Source: JBNJGB01 sp051747385 (GTDB lineage Bacteria; Myxococcota_A; UBA9042; PHBI01; JACKFB01). From it: 64,000 nt of DNA. Shown here one piece after another: positions 1 to 8,071 of this stretch; positions within the stretch are counted from its first letter, which is position 1; every line of letters begins with the position of its first letter. Location: positions 62,001-126,000 of the forward strand of contig JBNJGB010000013.1 in the NCBI GenBank assembly GCA_051747385.1, given 5' to 3'. The translations under genes were made by a program, and so were the position numbers. The notes beneath the pieces are model-generated. The model saw nothing but the letters and a program-made list of their open reading frames with translations, was not told the origin of the DNA and searched no databases.

Positions 1-155
1 GGCCCATCCTCGGCGAGCTCGAGAAGGTCCTGAAGGCCATCGCCAAGCGCGACGGGTACGACATCATCATGAACCGCAGCCAGCAGGGCGTCATCTACGC
101 GCGGCCGGCCTACGACATCACCGACAAGGCGCTCGAGGAGCTCGACGAGAAGTGA
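1..155 (+). CDS. OmpH/Skp-family periplasmic chaperone, C-terminal end (partial)
   Basis: The reading frame enters from the left edge and stops with TGA at 153-155, giving about 50 residues. The end resembles the C-terminus of OmpH/Skp proteins: a helical stretch (LGELEKVLKAIAKRDGYD), a beta strand with IIMNRSQQGVIYA, then a closing Pro-Ala-Tyr-Asp-Ile-Thr-Asp helix ending in LDEK. Skp-family proteins bind unfolded outer-membrane proteins in the periplasm. The N-terminal signal peptide and coiled-coil arms lie outside the window. The stop overlaps the GTG start of the next gene, so the two are probably co-transcribed. Assignment rests on the tail only. Confidence 0.7.
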   Translation, partial: PILGELEKVLKAIAKRDGYDIIMNRSQQGVIYARPAYDITDKALEELDEK

Positions 156-1846
156 GTCCTTCCGCCGGCGGTCGCAGCCTCGCGACGCTCCTGGGCCTGG
201 CCTTGACCCTCGTGGCCTGCCGCGACGAACCCGCGGAGCCGGAGACCGCGGACGCGGGCGCATCCCCGCCCCCGGCGGCCACCGAGCGCGTGGACGCCGC
301 CGGCGGAGAGCCACCGCCGGAGACAGCCCGCGACCGGGAGCCCAACGACGACTGGCGCCACGCCATCGCGATCGAGCCGGGCGAGGAGATCCGCGGCTTC
401 GTCGACCCGCCCGAGGACCCCGCCCAAGGGGACGCGGACTGGTACGTGCTGAAGGTACCGGGCGACGAACCCGCCCTGCTCCGGGCCGAGCTCCGCGGCC
501 CCGACGACCTGGACGTGGTCCTCGAGTGGATGCCCGCGAGCGACTCCCTCAAGCCGAAGCCCGTGGTCCGCGCGGACGTGAACGTGAAGACGCCGGGGCC
601 GGAGATCCTGGGCGCGCTGAAGGTCCCGCCGGGCCGCGCGTACCTCCGGGTGCGCGAGGCGTGGTACCGCGGGCAGGACCGCACGGGCAGCGACAAGCCG
701 TATCACCTGTCCACGCGCCTGTCGCCGTGGCGCGAGGGCGTGGAGGCCGAGCCGAACGACACGGCGGAAGACGCCGTGTCCCTGGAGGTCGGCGAGCGGG
801 GCAGCGGGACCCTCGGGCACATGCGGGACCGCGACGTGTGGCGGGTGCCCCTGCCCGCGGACGTGCTCGGCGGCCGCGCCCGGGTCACCGTCACCGGGGT
901 CCCCGGCGTCGAGGCCGAGGTCGACCTCGCCTTCGAGGGACAGTCCACGACGCTGGCCCGTGGGCGCGGCGCCGAGGGGCGGGGGGTGTCCTTCCGCCAC
1001 CTCTCGCTGCCCTCCTCCGGGGCGGACGCTCTGCTCGTGACCGTGCGGGCCCGCGAGGGAGCGGCGCCCGAGACCGCCTACGAGATCCTCGTGGAACCCG
1101 AGGAGGCGGCGCCGGATCTCGTCGAGCGCGAGCCGAACGACGCCGCCGGCGACGCGACGGCCCTGGGCCGGACCGGGCGGGTCCTCGGGCACGTGGATCG
1201 GCCGGGCGACGAGGATCACCTGGAGGTCCTCCTGGATCGGGCCGGCGCCCTCCACGCCACCCTCGAGGCGCCCGCCGAGACGAACCTCGCCCTGGTGCTC
1301 CTCGGCCCGGACGGGGATCGCCGCGCGGTCATCGACGAGGCCGGCCCGGGCGAGCCGGAGATCCTCCGCGGCTACGGCGTCGCCCCGGGGAGGTGGGGCC
1401 TCGTGGTGCGTGGGCACGATCGGGAGGCCCACGATCCCGAGCACCCGTGGACGCTCACCCTCGAGGTGGACGACGCGGGCGCGGACGAGACGGAGCCGAA
1501 CGACGATCGGGAGGCGCCGCGCGTGGCCCCCCTGGAGCCGGACACGCCCCGACGCGGCTGGATCCACCCCCGTGGAGACACGGACTGGTGGCGCCTCGAG
1601 CTGGGCGACCTCCTCTCGGGGCGCATCGTGACGTTCCGCGTGGAGCCTCCGCCCGGCGTGCCCCTCGACGTGACCGTCCACGACGACGCGGGCGGGCGCC
1701 TGACCGGGCGCGAGGGGATCACGCCGCCCGAGGTGACGACCTTCACCCACTTCCTGGCTCCTGGGACCTATCATGTACGGGTGACGTCACCGGAGCCGGA
1801 CGCGGCCAGCCCGCGGGAGCCCTATCGGCTCACGGCCGTGGACTGA
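152..1846 (+). CDS. Lipoprotein with four PPC-like (pre-peptidase C-terminal) repeats
   Basis: 564 residues from a GTG that overlaps the preceding TGA. A short signal peptide ends in the lipobox LVAC near residue 24, so the product should be lipid-anchored. A Pro/Ala/Glu-rich linker follows. Four copies of a roughly 125-residue module then begin at an E-P-N-D motif (about residues 63, 198, 325 and 446). Each continues with a Gly-rich turn and a D-W-Y/D-W-W style strand, the pattern of bacterial PPC domains, which are beta-sandwich modules of secreted proteins. No catalytic domain is visible, so a structural, adhesive or binding role in the envelope is the most that can be inferred. Confidence 0.8.
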   Translation: MSPSAGGRSLATLLGLALTLVACRDEPAEPETADAGASPPPAATERVDAAGGEPPPETARDREPNDDWRHAIAIEPGEEIRGFVDPPEDPAQGDADWYVLKVPGDEPALLRAELRGPDDLDVVLEWMPASDSLKPKPVVRADVNVKTPGPEILGALKVPPGRAYLRVREAWYRGQDRTGSDKPYHLSTRLSPWREGVEAEPNDTAEDAVSLEVGERGSGTLGHMRDRDVWRVPLPADVLGGRARVTVTGVPGVEAEVDLAFEGQSTTLARGRGAEGRGVSFRHLSLPSSGADALLVTVRAREGAAPETAYEILVEPEEAAPDLVEREPNDAAGDATALGRTGRVLGHVDRPGDEDHLEVLLDRAGALHATLEAPAETNLALVLLGPDGDRRAVIDEAGPGEPEILRGYGVAPGRWGLVVRGHDREAHDPEHPWTLTLEVDDAGADETEPNDDREAPRVAPLEPDTPRRGWIHPRGDTDWWRLELGDLLSGRIVTFRVEPPPGVPLDVTVHDDAGGRLTGREGITPPEVTTFTHFLAPGTYHVRVTSPEPDAASPREPYRLTAVD

Positions 1847-1867
1847 GCCGAGACCCAGGGAATCACC

Positions 1868-2644
1868 ATGCGCACCAGCATGCCGCGCGGCGGTACCCCG
1901 ACCTTCGATCTCCGCCCCACGCCGATCGTGCTGCGCCTGCTGATCGCGAACTTCGCGATCTGGATGCTGTTCAGCATCCTCGTGAACTTCGCGGGCGCGA
2001 GCTGGGCCCTGTCGCTGTATCGCGACCTGGCGCTGCAGCCGACCACGGCGATCCTCGACCTGCACGTCTGGCAGATCGGGACGTACATGTGGCTCCACGA
2101 CCTGTCGGGCGGCGGCCACATCATCTTCAACCTGCTCGGCCTGTTCTTCCTCGGCCCGCCCCTCGAGCGCCGCTGGGGGCCGAAGGCCTTCCTGGTCTTC
2201 TACCTGGCCGCGGGCCTCATCGCCGGCCTGGTCACCGTGCTCGCCGGCCTGCTGATCCCCTCCTGGTTCGACGTCCCCGTCGTGGGCGCCTCGGGCTCCA
2301 TCATGGCCCTGCTCGCCGCCTTCAGCTTCACCATGCCCTCGGCGACGATCCTGCTCTTCTTCGTCATCCCGGTGCAGGCCCGCTGGATCGTCTGGATCGC
2401 CGTGGGCATCGACACGGTCATGTTCTTCTCCAGCCCGGGCGGCGGCCTCGCGTATCACACCCACCTGGGCGGGGTGCTCGGCGCCTGGCTGCTAATCACC
2501 GGCACCTGGCGCCCGAGGCTCCTGAAGGATCGCGTGCGCCTCCTCTGGCTCCGCGCACGCAAGCGCGGCTTGCAGCGACGAAAGGGGTTCCGAGTGATCG
2601 ACGGAGGCCGCGGGGGCGGAGACCGGGACCGCTACCTCCACTAG
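1868..2644 (+). CDS. Rhomboid-family intramembrane serine protease
   Basis: 258 residues with six or so hydrophobic segments. The rhomboid hallmarks are present: the amphipathic H-I-I-F-N-L-L-G-L-F-F-L-G-P-P-L-E-R stretch after transmembrane segment 1, the nucleophile motif GASGS (Ser about 142), and a C-terminal H-x-x-G helix (HLGGVLGAW, His about 199). Family members cleave membrane helices within the bilayer. The C-terminal 50 residues are basic and probably cytosolic. It starts 21 bp after the lipoprotein in the same direction and is likely co-transcribed. The substrate cannot be deduced. Both catalytic residues appear intact, so I call it an active protease rather than an inactive rhomboid. 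Confidence 0.88.
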   Translation: MRTSMPRGGTPTFDLRPTPIVLRLLIANFAIWMLFSILVNFAGASWALSLYRDLALQPTTAILDLHVWQIGTYMWLHDLSGGGHIIFNLLGLFFLGPPLERRWGPKAFLVFYLAAGLIAGLVTVLAGLLIPSWFDVPVVGASGSIMALLAAFSFTMPSATILLFFVIPVQARWIVWIAVGIDTVMFFSSPGGGLAYHTHLGGVLGAWLLITGTWRPRLLKDRVRLLWLRARKRGLQRRKGFRVIDGGRGGGDRDRYLH

Positions 2645-2777
2645 GGGTCAAGCCTACTCACTTCTCACTTTTCCGCCTACTGCGAATCGCGCAGTGGGGC
2701 GCCGCCGGCCTCGGCAGCATCCGGTATCGCGACCGCCGCGGACGGCGCTCCTACTGCATCGTCCCTGCATCCTCCTG

Positions 2778-2806
2778 GCCTTTGCGGCGTCGCGCCTTGG
2801 CGCGAG
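2778..2806. repeat. Single arm of a CAAAG/CCAAG-type repeat in the 205-bp rhomboid-fxsA gap
   Basis: Within the convergent gap 2645-2849 the stretch CCTTTGCGGCGTCGCGCCTT followed by GGCGCGAG matches, in mirrored order, the arms of the inverted repeat at 40791-40972. Only one arm is present. The rest of the gap shows no convincing gene or terminator. Confidence 0.4.
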
Positions 2807-2849
2807 CCCTTCGGAACCGTGAGGATGTGTACCCTCGTCCGGACCGGGC

Positions 2850-3461
2850 TCAGGACTCGTCGACGTCGATGACCCGGGGCGACTTCCGCCGGGGCGGTCG
2901 CGGCGCGCGCTCCGGTGGGACGATCTCCTGGTCGGAGCCCATCACGCCCCCGCGTTCCTCGAACGGGGGCCGGCCTCCTCCCCTCGGCGGCTCGGGACCG
3001 AACGGTCCGGGGCCGCCGCTGCGGGGATCGGATCCGAACGGCCCGCGGCGTGGATCGCCTCCGAACGGCTCGCTCCCGCCGAGGGTCGACCAGCTTCCGC
3101 CCTGCACACGGCCCTTCAGCTGGCCGGCCACGGCGTGTCGGACGAGCGCGCGCGTCGGGGGCAGGAGCAGCAGGATGCCCGCGACGTCTGTCACGAAGCC
3201 CGGCGTGAGCAGCACGACGCCCGCGACCAGGATGAGCACGCCGTCCAGGAGCTCCTTCGCGGGGATGCCGCCCCGCCGCGACACGTCCTGCATGCGGCGG
3301 ACGACGTCGGCGCCCTGGGTCCGGGCGAGCCCAGCGCCCACGAACCCCGTCAGGATGCAGAGGCCGATGGTGGGCCAGGCGCCGATGAGGCCCCCGACCT
3401 CGATGAGCACGGTCAGCTCGAGGACGGGGACGAGGGTGAACAGGAGGAAGAGACGAAACAC
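2850..3461 (-). CDS. FxsA-family membrane protein
   Basis: 203 residues from a GTG at 3461 preceded by GGAG; the upstream in-frame extension is not FxsA-like. The N-terminal 120 residues have the FxsA pattern: an opening helix FRLFLLFTLVPVLELTVLIE, a G-A-W-P-T-I helix, then V-L-L-T-P-G-F-V-T-D preceding the last membrane segment. E. coli FxsA overproduction affects phage T7 exclusion in F-plasmid cells; its physiological role is unknown. The C-terminal 80 residues are a Gly/Pro/Arg-rich cytosolic tail (GPFG-type repeats, about residues 130-185), longer than needed for the core. It is convergent with the rhomboid gene and divergent from the DUF368 gene. Confidence 0.85.
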   Translation of the reverse strand: MFRLFLLFTLVPVLELTVLIEVGGLIGAWPTIGLCILTGFVGAGLARTQGADVVRRMQDVSRRGGIPAKELLDGVLILVAGVVLLTPGFVTDVAGILLLLPPTRALVRHAVAGQLKGRVQGGSWSTLGGSEPFGGDPRRGPFGSDPRSGGPGPFGPEPPRGGGRPPFEERGGVMGSDQEIVPPERAPRPPRRKSPRVIDVDES

Positions 3462-3594
3462 GCGAGCTCCTTGGGGGCGCCTCCGGAGCGCCCCGTCCCG
3501 CGACCATAGGCACGACGCCGGCCACCGCAAGAGATTGCCCCGTCCCGTGGCCGCTGCTAGGTTCCCGCCTCCACTGCTCGAGGGAGGTCGCGCC

Positions 3595-4857
3595 TTGATC
3601 GCCTGGCTGATCCACTCGCTCCGCGGCATGTGCATGGGCTTCGCCGACGTCATCCCGGGGGTCTCCGGCGGCACCCTGGCGCTCATCCTCGGGATCTACG
3701 AGCGCTTCGTGGCGGCGGTGAGCGCCATCGGCCCAGGAATGCTCCGAGCGGTGTTCAGCCGTGAGCTGTGGGTGCGCATGGCCGCGGGGCTGCGCACCCC
3801 GGGCGCCCAGGGCGACGACGAGGTCGGCCGGTACGCGGGCCACGTCCTCTTCCTGGCGTTTCTGGGCGCGGGCATCGTCGTGGCGCTCGCCATCGGGGCA
3901 CGCTTCCTGCCCACCCTGCTGGGCCGCTATCCGGCCCAGATGAAGGGCTTCTTCTTCGGGCTGGTGCTGGCCTCGGTCGTCATCCCCTTCGGCATGATGC
4001 GTAAGCGGGGCGCGGCGCAGTTCCTCGCCGTTGCCCTGTTCGCCGCGGGCACCTGGATCTTCGTCGGCCTCCAGCTCGACACGGCCCAGCGCGCCCACGG
4101 CGAGGTCGTGGTGGACATGGGCGGCCCCGCCGAGGAGGCCCGGAGCCTAAACCAGCAGGGCGTCGTGTTCATGACCTCGCTCCACGGGGGCGACTCCGCC
4201 AAGCGCGAGATCGCCTTCGGCCCCGCCCACGACGTGGTCATCGAGCCGGGCCAGGAGGAGATCCGCGTGCCCGTAGTGAGCCGCATGGCCGGCCGGGTGG
4301 CCAACCTGCCCGCCGGGTCGCTCGTCGTCATGGATGGCGGACCGGAGAGCGCCACCGTCCGTCAGCCGGAGCCCACCGACGGCGGCGCCGACCCCTCCCT
4401 CGCCTTCGTGTTCCTCGCCGGGTGCGTGGCGATCTCCGCCATGGTGCTCCCGGGCATCTCGGGCTCGTTCATCCTGCTGATGTTCGGGCTGTATCACTAC
4501 GTCGCGTTCAGCGGACGGAGTTTCATCTACGACCAGGACATGTCGGTGCTGCCGGTCGTCGCGACTTTCGGGATCGCCCTGCTCGTAGGCATCGCCCTGT
4601 TCTCCCGGGCCCTCAACTGGCTCCTGGAGCACGCCCACGACACCACCATGGCCGCGCTGGTCGGCCTGATGCTCGGCTCCCTGCGGAAGATCTGGCCGTT
4701 CACCACGACGAAGGCGGCCGGGGCCACCGAGAACGTCCTCCCGTCCGCCTTCGACACCACCACCGGGATGACCCTCGTCACGTTCGCGTGCGGGGTCGCG
4801 GTGGTCGTCCTCCTCGAGCGCGCCGGACGGACGGCGCGGGCAGCCACGCGCTCCTGA
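3595..4857 (+). CDS. DUF368-family polyprenyl-phosphate translocase (PopT-like)
   Basis: 420 residues starting at TTG (3595) preceded by GGAGG. The signature GFADVIPGVSGGTLALILGIYE at residues 15-36 and the second inverted-repeat signature MVLPGISGSFILLMFGLYHY (about 283-302) identify DUF368. Members of this family and the DedA family have been shown to recycle undecaprenyl phosphate across the cytoplasmic membrane. About nine hydrophobic segments are visible. A roughly 95-residue polar insert (about 165-260) separates the two halves and should form an extramembrane domain; this is unusual in my reading. It is divergent from fxsA. Family assignment is firm; the lipid-carrier role is by family. 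Confidence 0.85.
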   Translation: MIAWLIHSLRGMCMGFADVIPGVSGGTLALILGIYERFVAAVSAIGPGMLRAVFSRELWVRMAAGLRTPGAQGDDEVGRYAGHVLFLAFLGAGIVVALAIGARFLPTLLGRYPAQMKGFFFGLVLASVVIPFGMMRKRGAAQFLAVALFAAGTWIFVGLQLDTAQRAHGEVVVDMGGPAEEARSLNQQGVVFMTSLHGGDSAKREIAFGPAHDVVIEPGQEEIRVPVVSRMAGRVANLPAGSLVVMDGGPESATVRQPEPTDGGADPSLAFVFLAGCVAISAMVLPGISGSFILLMFGLYHYVAFSGRSFIYDQDMSVLPVVATFGIALLVGIALFSRALNWLLEHAHDTTMAALVGLMLGSLRKIWPFTTTKAAGATENVLPSAFDTTTGMTLVTFACGVAVVVLLERAGRTARAATRS

Positions 4858-4867
4858 GCGACGAGCC

Positions 4868-5146
4868 TCACTCCTCGTTGATGCGCTTGCGCAGGTCCTT
4901 GCCCACCTTGAAGAAGGGCATGCGCTTCGCCGGCACGCGCACCTGCTCGCCCGTCTTGGGATTGCGCCCCGTGTAGGCTTTGTACCGTCGCACGGTGAAG
5001 TTCCCCAAGCCTCGGACCTCGATGCGCTCCTCCCGCTGCAGGGCCTCGACCATGCCGTCGAAGATGGCGTTCACGGACGCCTCGATCGCCTTGCGCGGAT
5101 AGCTGCCGCGGTCGGTCACCTTGTCGACCAGCTGGGACTTGGTCAT
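4868..5146 (-). CDS. IHF/HU-family nucleoid DNA-binding protein (IhfB-like)
   Basis: 92 residues, the usual length. The helix-turn-helix-like dimer core (KSQLVDKVTDRGSYPRKAIE) is followed by the arm region VRRYKAYTGRNPKTGEQVRV, which contains the R-N-P motif that intercalates and bends DNA, and ends with KVGKDLRKRINEE. The YPRKAIEASVNAIFDGMVEAL helix and overall sequence are closer to IHF-beta-like proteins than to HU. It is transcribed alone, convergent with the DUF368 gene, from a good upstream promoter (5205-5234). Which partner subunit it uses cannot be told from this window. Confidence 0.92.
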   Translation of the reverse strand: MTKSQLVDKVTDRGSYPRKAIEASVNAIFDGMVEALQREERIEVRGLGNFTVRRYKAYTGRNPKTGEQVRVPAKRMPFFKVGKDLRKRINEE

Positions 5147-5204
5147 GGGGGCCCTCTCTGGCGGCGGGAGCGCACGCCCCGAGACCGGCGCGCGCGTGTT
5201 CCCT

Positions 5205-5234
5205 CTTATGCGATCCGCCTCGCGCGCGCGTCAA
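5205..5234 (-). promoter_or_regulatory. Sigma-70-like promoter of the IHF/HU gene
   Basis: Read on the minus strand: -35 TTGACG, an 18-bp spacer, then -10 CATAAG, about 60 nt before the ATG at 5146. The form matches the other TTGAC-type promoters in this window. Confidence 0.5.
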
Positions 5235-5270
5235 CCCGCCGCCGGTCGGCGCTCGTCCACGGCGGCACAT

Positions 5271-5336
5271 GGGTCACGCCGGACCCACCCGACCCCGACA
5301 ACCCCCGGGTCCGGGTCACGCGCGACCCACCCCACC
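5271..5336 (+). promoter_or_regulatory. Paired GGGTC-N6-GACCC operators upstream of an outer-membrane protein gene
   Basis: Two 24-bp direct repeats, 5271-5294 and 5313-5336, are about 21/24 identical. Each contains a perfect inverted repeat GGGTC-N6-GACCC. Their starts are 42 bp apart, four helical turns, so two dimers could bind the same DNA face. They lie in the 318-bp divergent gap 5147-5464 between the IHF gene and the outer-membrane protein gene, about 130 bp before the latter. The binding protein is unknown. Confidence 0.5.
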
Positions 5337-5464
5337 TCATGCCGCACCTCGGCGCAAGTGGCTGGAATCACACCAACACAAGGTCCGGACGCGCCCTGGC
5401 ACGCTCCTCGCAATCCCTCTCAACGCATCGACGGGGTGCGCCCGTCGGAGGGGAAGCGAAGACG

Positions 5465-6124
5465 ATGCGACGAGCCTGGATCACCGCGGCGCTGACCATG
5501 GGCATCGCCCTGGCGTGGGCGGCGCCCTCGCGGGCCGACAACAATGGCCCCATCACCCTCGGCCTGGGCACCGGGCTCGGCGTCCACCGCACCGCGCAGC
5601 CGAACGCGGCGCCGGACTCGCAGATCGTCTCCAACATGAACCTGCGCCTCAAGATGCTCTGGTTCCTGGGCGTCGACCTCACCTGGTCCTACATGCCCGC
5701 GCAGCAGCCCGACGACGAGCTCCAGTTCGGCGCCGAGCTTCGGGCGACCGGGCTCGTCTATCCCATCCCGACGGACGTGGTCGGCGTCTACCTGGGCGCC
5801 GGCATCGGCGCGGGCAACTTCGGCGACCTGGTCTCCGTGACGGCCCCGAGCAACTCGTACCACGTCGGGGGTGGCCTCGAGGTGCACGTGACGGACCACA
5901 TCACCCTCGACGGGTCCTTCTTCATGATCATCCCGGGCTACGCGTCCATCGAGCGCGACGTGACCCGACGCGCCCTGAGCACCTACGAGAACGCCCGCGA
6001 CGAGATCCGCACGCAGCAGGACCTGGAGCGCGTGCACGATCTCGCTGGAGACGCCGTGGAGGTGCGGGACTACATCTCCCCCAAGAACTTCGAGGTCCTC
6101 CTCCGGGGGATGTTCTACTTCTAG
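5465..6124 (+). CDS. Outer-membrane beta-barrel protein with signal peptide
   Basis: 219 residues starting at ATG 5465 (GAGGGG upstream); the in-frame extension upstream is not signal-peptide-like. Residues 1-24 form a Sec signal peptide ending ...APSRA-D. The mature part alternates hydrophobic and polar residues in strands, has GLGTGLG and YLGAGIGAGNFG turns, and ends in an aromatic residue (LLRGMFYF), the usual barrel-assembly signal. An insert of charged residues (about 165-200) could be an extracellular loop. The specific family is not recognised. It stands alone in a well-spaced transcription unit with paired operator-like repeats upstream and a strong hairpin downstream. Confidence 0.72.
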   Translation: MRRAWITAALTMGIALAWAAPSRADNNGPITLGLGTGLGVHRTAQPNAAPDSQIVSNMNLRLKMLWFLGVDLTWSYMPAQQPDDELQFGAELRATGLVYPIPTDVVGVYLGAGIGAGNFGDLVSVTAPSNSYHVGGGLEVHVTDHITLDGSFFMIIPGYASIERDVTRRALSTYENARDEIRTQQDLERVHDLAGDAVEVRDYISPKNFEVLLRGMFYF

Positions 6125-6171
6125 GATCCGGAGGCCCTGCTCCGCCTCTCCGCGCGCACCTGCACACCCCA

Positions 6172-6239
6172 CGAGTCGCCGAGCCGGGGGAGGGAAGCCC
6201 ACGTCCCCTCCGGTCTTCCCCTCCCGGCTCGGCGACTCG
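6172..6239. terminator. Strong inverted repeat, bidirectional terminator-like hairpin
   Basis: The left arm 6172-6197 and right arm 6215-6239 share 17 perfectly paired bases (CGAGTCGCCGAGCCGGG) and extend imperfectly to about 25 bp, with a 17-nt loop. It lies 48 bp after the outer-membrane protein gene and before efp. There is no U-run, so it may be an intrinsic terminator of high-GC type, a pause or RNA-stability hairpin, or a protein site. Confidence 0.6.
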
Positions 6240-6285
6240 GCCTTCCACGCCCGGGAATCCCTCGCCCTCCGTCGTGTTTGTGGAC

Positions 6286-6314
6286 GTGACGAGGGCGTGA
6301 CCTCGTGCTAGAGG
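6286..6314 (+). promoter_or_regulatory. Possible promoter of efp-epmA
   Basis: GTGACG (6286-6291), a 17-bp spacer and TAGAGG (6309-6314), about 35 nt before the efp ATG. The hexamers are weaker than the other promoters listed here, but spacing and position fit. Confidence 0.35.
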
Positions 6315-6349
6315 ACCCGCGACGAAGGAAACAACGCGCGGAGAGGTGC

Positions 6350-6910
6350 ATGTACCAGACCTCGGACATCCGGAAGAACCTGAAGATCAAGATGGACGGG
6401 GCCCCCTGGGTCGTCGTGGACTTCCAGTTCGTGAAGCCCGGCAAGGGCAACGCGTTCACCCGGACGCGGCTCAAGAACCTCGTCAGCGGACAGACGCTCG
6501 AGAAGAGCTTCCGAAGCGGCGAGACCCTGGAGCCCGCCGACCTCGACCACCGGGGCGCCACCCTGATGTACGAGGAGGGCGACACGTTCCACTTCATGGA
6601 CTCGGAGACCTACGAGCAGTTCCCGGTCCCGCGGGAGGCCCTCGGCGACGCGGCGAGCTGGCTCACCGACAACATGCCGGTGGAGATCCTCTTCTACGAG
6701 GGCCGCGCGGTCACGGTGGACATCCCGAACCACGTCGAGCTCGAGATCACCTACTGCGAGCCGGCCGTGAAGGGCGACACCGCGACCAACGCGACCAAGA
6801 CCGCCGAGGTGTCCACGGGCGCCAAGGTCCAGGTCCCCCTGTTCATCGACCAGGGCGAGGTCATCAAGATCGACACGCGGACCGGCGAGTACCAGGGCCG
6901 CGTGAAGTGA
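6350..6910 (+). CDS. efp: Translation elongation factor P
   Basis: 186 residues, the normal EF-P length. It opens with the KOW-like domain (YQTSDIRKNLKIKMDGAPWV), carries the PGKG loop (FVKPGKGNAFTRTRLKN) whose lysine is the modified residue in EF-Ps of the EpmA type, and ends with two OB domains finishing VIKIDTRTGEYQGRVK. EF-P rescues ribosomes stalled at polyproline. The ATG at 6350 is chosen because family members start here. It overlaps the next gene, epmA, by 4 nt. That gene encodes the enzyme expected to modify the PGKG lysine, so substrate and modifier are co-translated. Confidence 0.96.
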   Translation: MYQTSDIRKNLKIKMDGAPWVVVDFQFVKPGKGNAFTRTRLKNLVSGQTLEKSFRSGETLEPADLDHRGATLMYEEGDTFHFMDSETYEQFPVPREALGDAASWLTDNMPVEILFYEGRAVTVDIPNHVELEITYCEPAVKGDTATNATKTAEVSTGAKVQVPLFIDQGEVIKIDTRTGEYQGRVK

Positions 6911-8055
6911 GAGGAGGCGACGGGGCCGACGACCTCACCGGGCGCGTCGCCCGCGTCGAGGGCGACGCCCTCCTCCTCCAGGTCCCGGGTGGGCACCTGC
7001 GCCGGGTCGAGGTCCGCGCCGCCGGGGCGGTGCGGGTCGGCGATCTGGTGCGCGTCGAGCCCGGACCGCCGCCCACCCTCGAGGTGCTCCACCGCCACCC
7101 CACCGGGGAATGGCCGGGGCCGGGCGATCCCATGCGCCTCGCCGACCCGGGGCGCTGGGAGCGACTGGCTCGCCGCGCCGACCTGCTGGAGACGACGCGC
7201 GCCCTCTTCCGCGAGCGCGGCCTCCTGGAGGTGGAGACGCCGCTCGTGGTCGCCTCGCCCGGGACCGAGGTCCACCTGCAGGCCACCGAGGTCCACCAGC
7301 GCCCCGGCCCGGGCGAGCCCGCCAGGACGCGCTGGCTCATCACCTCGCCCGAGTACCACATGAAGCGCCTCCTGGCGGGCGGCGCGCCCCCGATCTTCCA
7401 GGTGGCGCGTGTGTTCCGCGACGGCGAGCGGGGCCGGCACCACCGGCCCGAGTTCACGATGATCGAGTGGTATCGTCCCTGGGCCGGCGTGGACGACATC
7501 ATGGCGGACTGCGAGGCCTGGCTGCGCCGCCTGGCGGGCGGCGACACGCTCCGCTGGCAGGGGCACACGGTGGACCTGACGCCGCCGTGGCCGCGGCTGC
7601 CCTTCCTCGAGGCGCTCCGGACCCGGGGCGGGATCGTCGAGCCCGAGCGCCTCACCGCCGCGGAGCAGCTTCGCGCCCTCGTCGAGCACGTGGAGCCGGG
7701 CCTCGGCCACGGGCGCCCGATCTTCCTGACCGACTACCCCATCGCCATGGCGTCCCTGGCGCGCCCGAAGCCAGGGGATCCGAGGGTCGCCGAGCGCTTC
7801 GAGCTGTACGCCGCCGGGCTGGAGCTGGGCAACGGCTTCGGAGAGCTGACGAACCCGGCGGAGCAGCGGCGCCGCTGCGAGGAGGACCTCCGCGCACGGC
7901 GGGAGCGCGATCTGCCCGTGTATCCCCTCGACGAGGCCTTCCTGGGCGCGCTCGAGGAGGGCATGCCTCCGTCGGCGGGCATCGCCGCGGGGCTGGACCG
8001 TGTGGTGATGCTGCTCACGGACGCCGCGGACATCGACGACGTCCTGGCGTTCTGA
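6907..8055 (+). CDS. epmA: EF-P (R)-beta-lysine ligase EpmA/PoxA-like, with N-terminal extension
   Basis: 382 residues from a GTG overlapping the efp stop. The core (about 80-382) is a class II lysyl-tRNA-synthetase-like domain lacking the tRNA-anticodon domain: LLETTRALFRERGLLEVETP, motif 2 (FRDGERGRHHRPEFTMIEWY, about 171-190) and motif 3 (GIAAGLDRVVML, about 357-368). EpmA attaches (R)-beta-lysine to the EF-P loop lysine. The first 75 residues are extra relative to E. coli EpmA (about 325 aa). They contain a short beta-rich segment (LTGRVARVEGDALLLQVPGG) that could be a degenerate OB fold. The beta-lysine-producing aminomutase EpmB is not in this window. Confidence 0.88.
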   Translation: MRGGDGADDLTGRVARVEGDALLLQVPGGHLRRVEVRAAGAVRVGDLVRVEPGPPPTLEVLHRHPTGEWPGPGDPMRLADPGRWERLARRADLLETTRALFRERGLLEVETPLVVASPGTEVHLQATEVHQRPGPGEPARTRWLITSPEYHMKRLLAGGAPPIFQVARVFRDGERGRHHRPEFTMIEWYRPWAGVDDIMADCEAWLRRLAGGDTLRWQGHTVDLTPPWPRLPFLEALRTRGGIVEPERLTAAEQLRALVEHVEPGLGHGRPIFLTDYPIAMASLARPKPGDPRVAERFELYAAGLELGNGFGELTNPAEQRRRCEEDLRARRERDLPVYPLDEAFLGALEEGMPPSAGIAAGLDRVVMLLTDAADIDDVLAF

Positions 8056-8071
8056 GCGGGTCCCGGGCCCC

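Noticed and set aside
2645..2849. tRNA or small RNA in the rhomboid-fxsA gap
   Set aside because: The stretch with GCGAATCGCGC and CGCC repeats does not fold into a cloverleaf with conserved loop bases, and no promoter was found.
526..4857. A single open frame of 1443 codons on the plus strand
   Set aside because: Only the part from 3595 codes for a recognisable protein (DUF368). The rest is the out-of-frame shadow of the PPC lipoprotein, rhomboid and fxsA genes: Arg/Gly/Pro-rich text without a ribosome-binding site.
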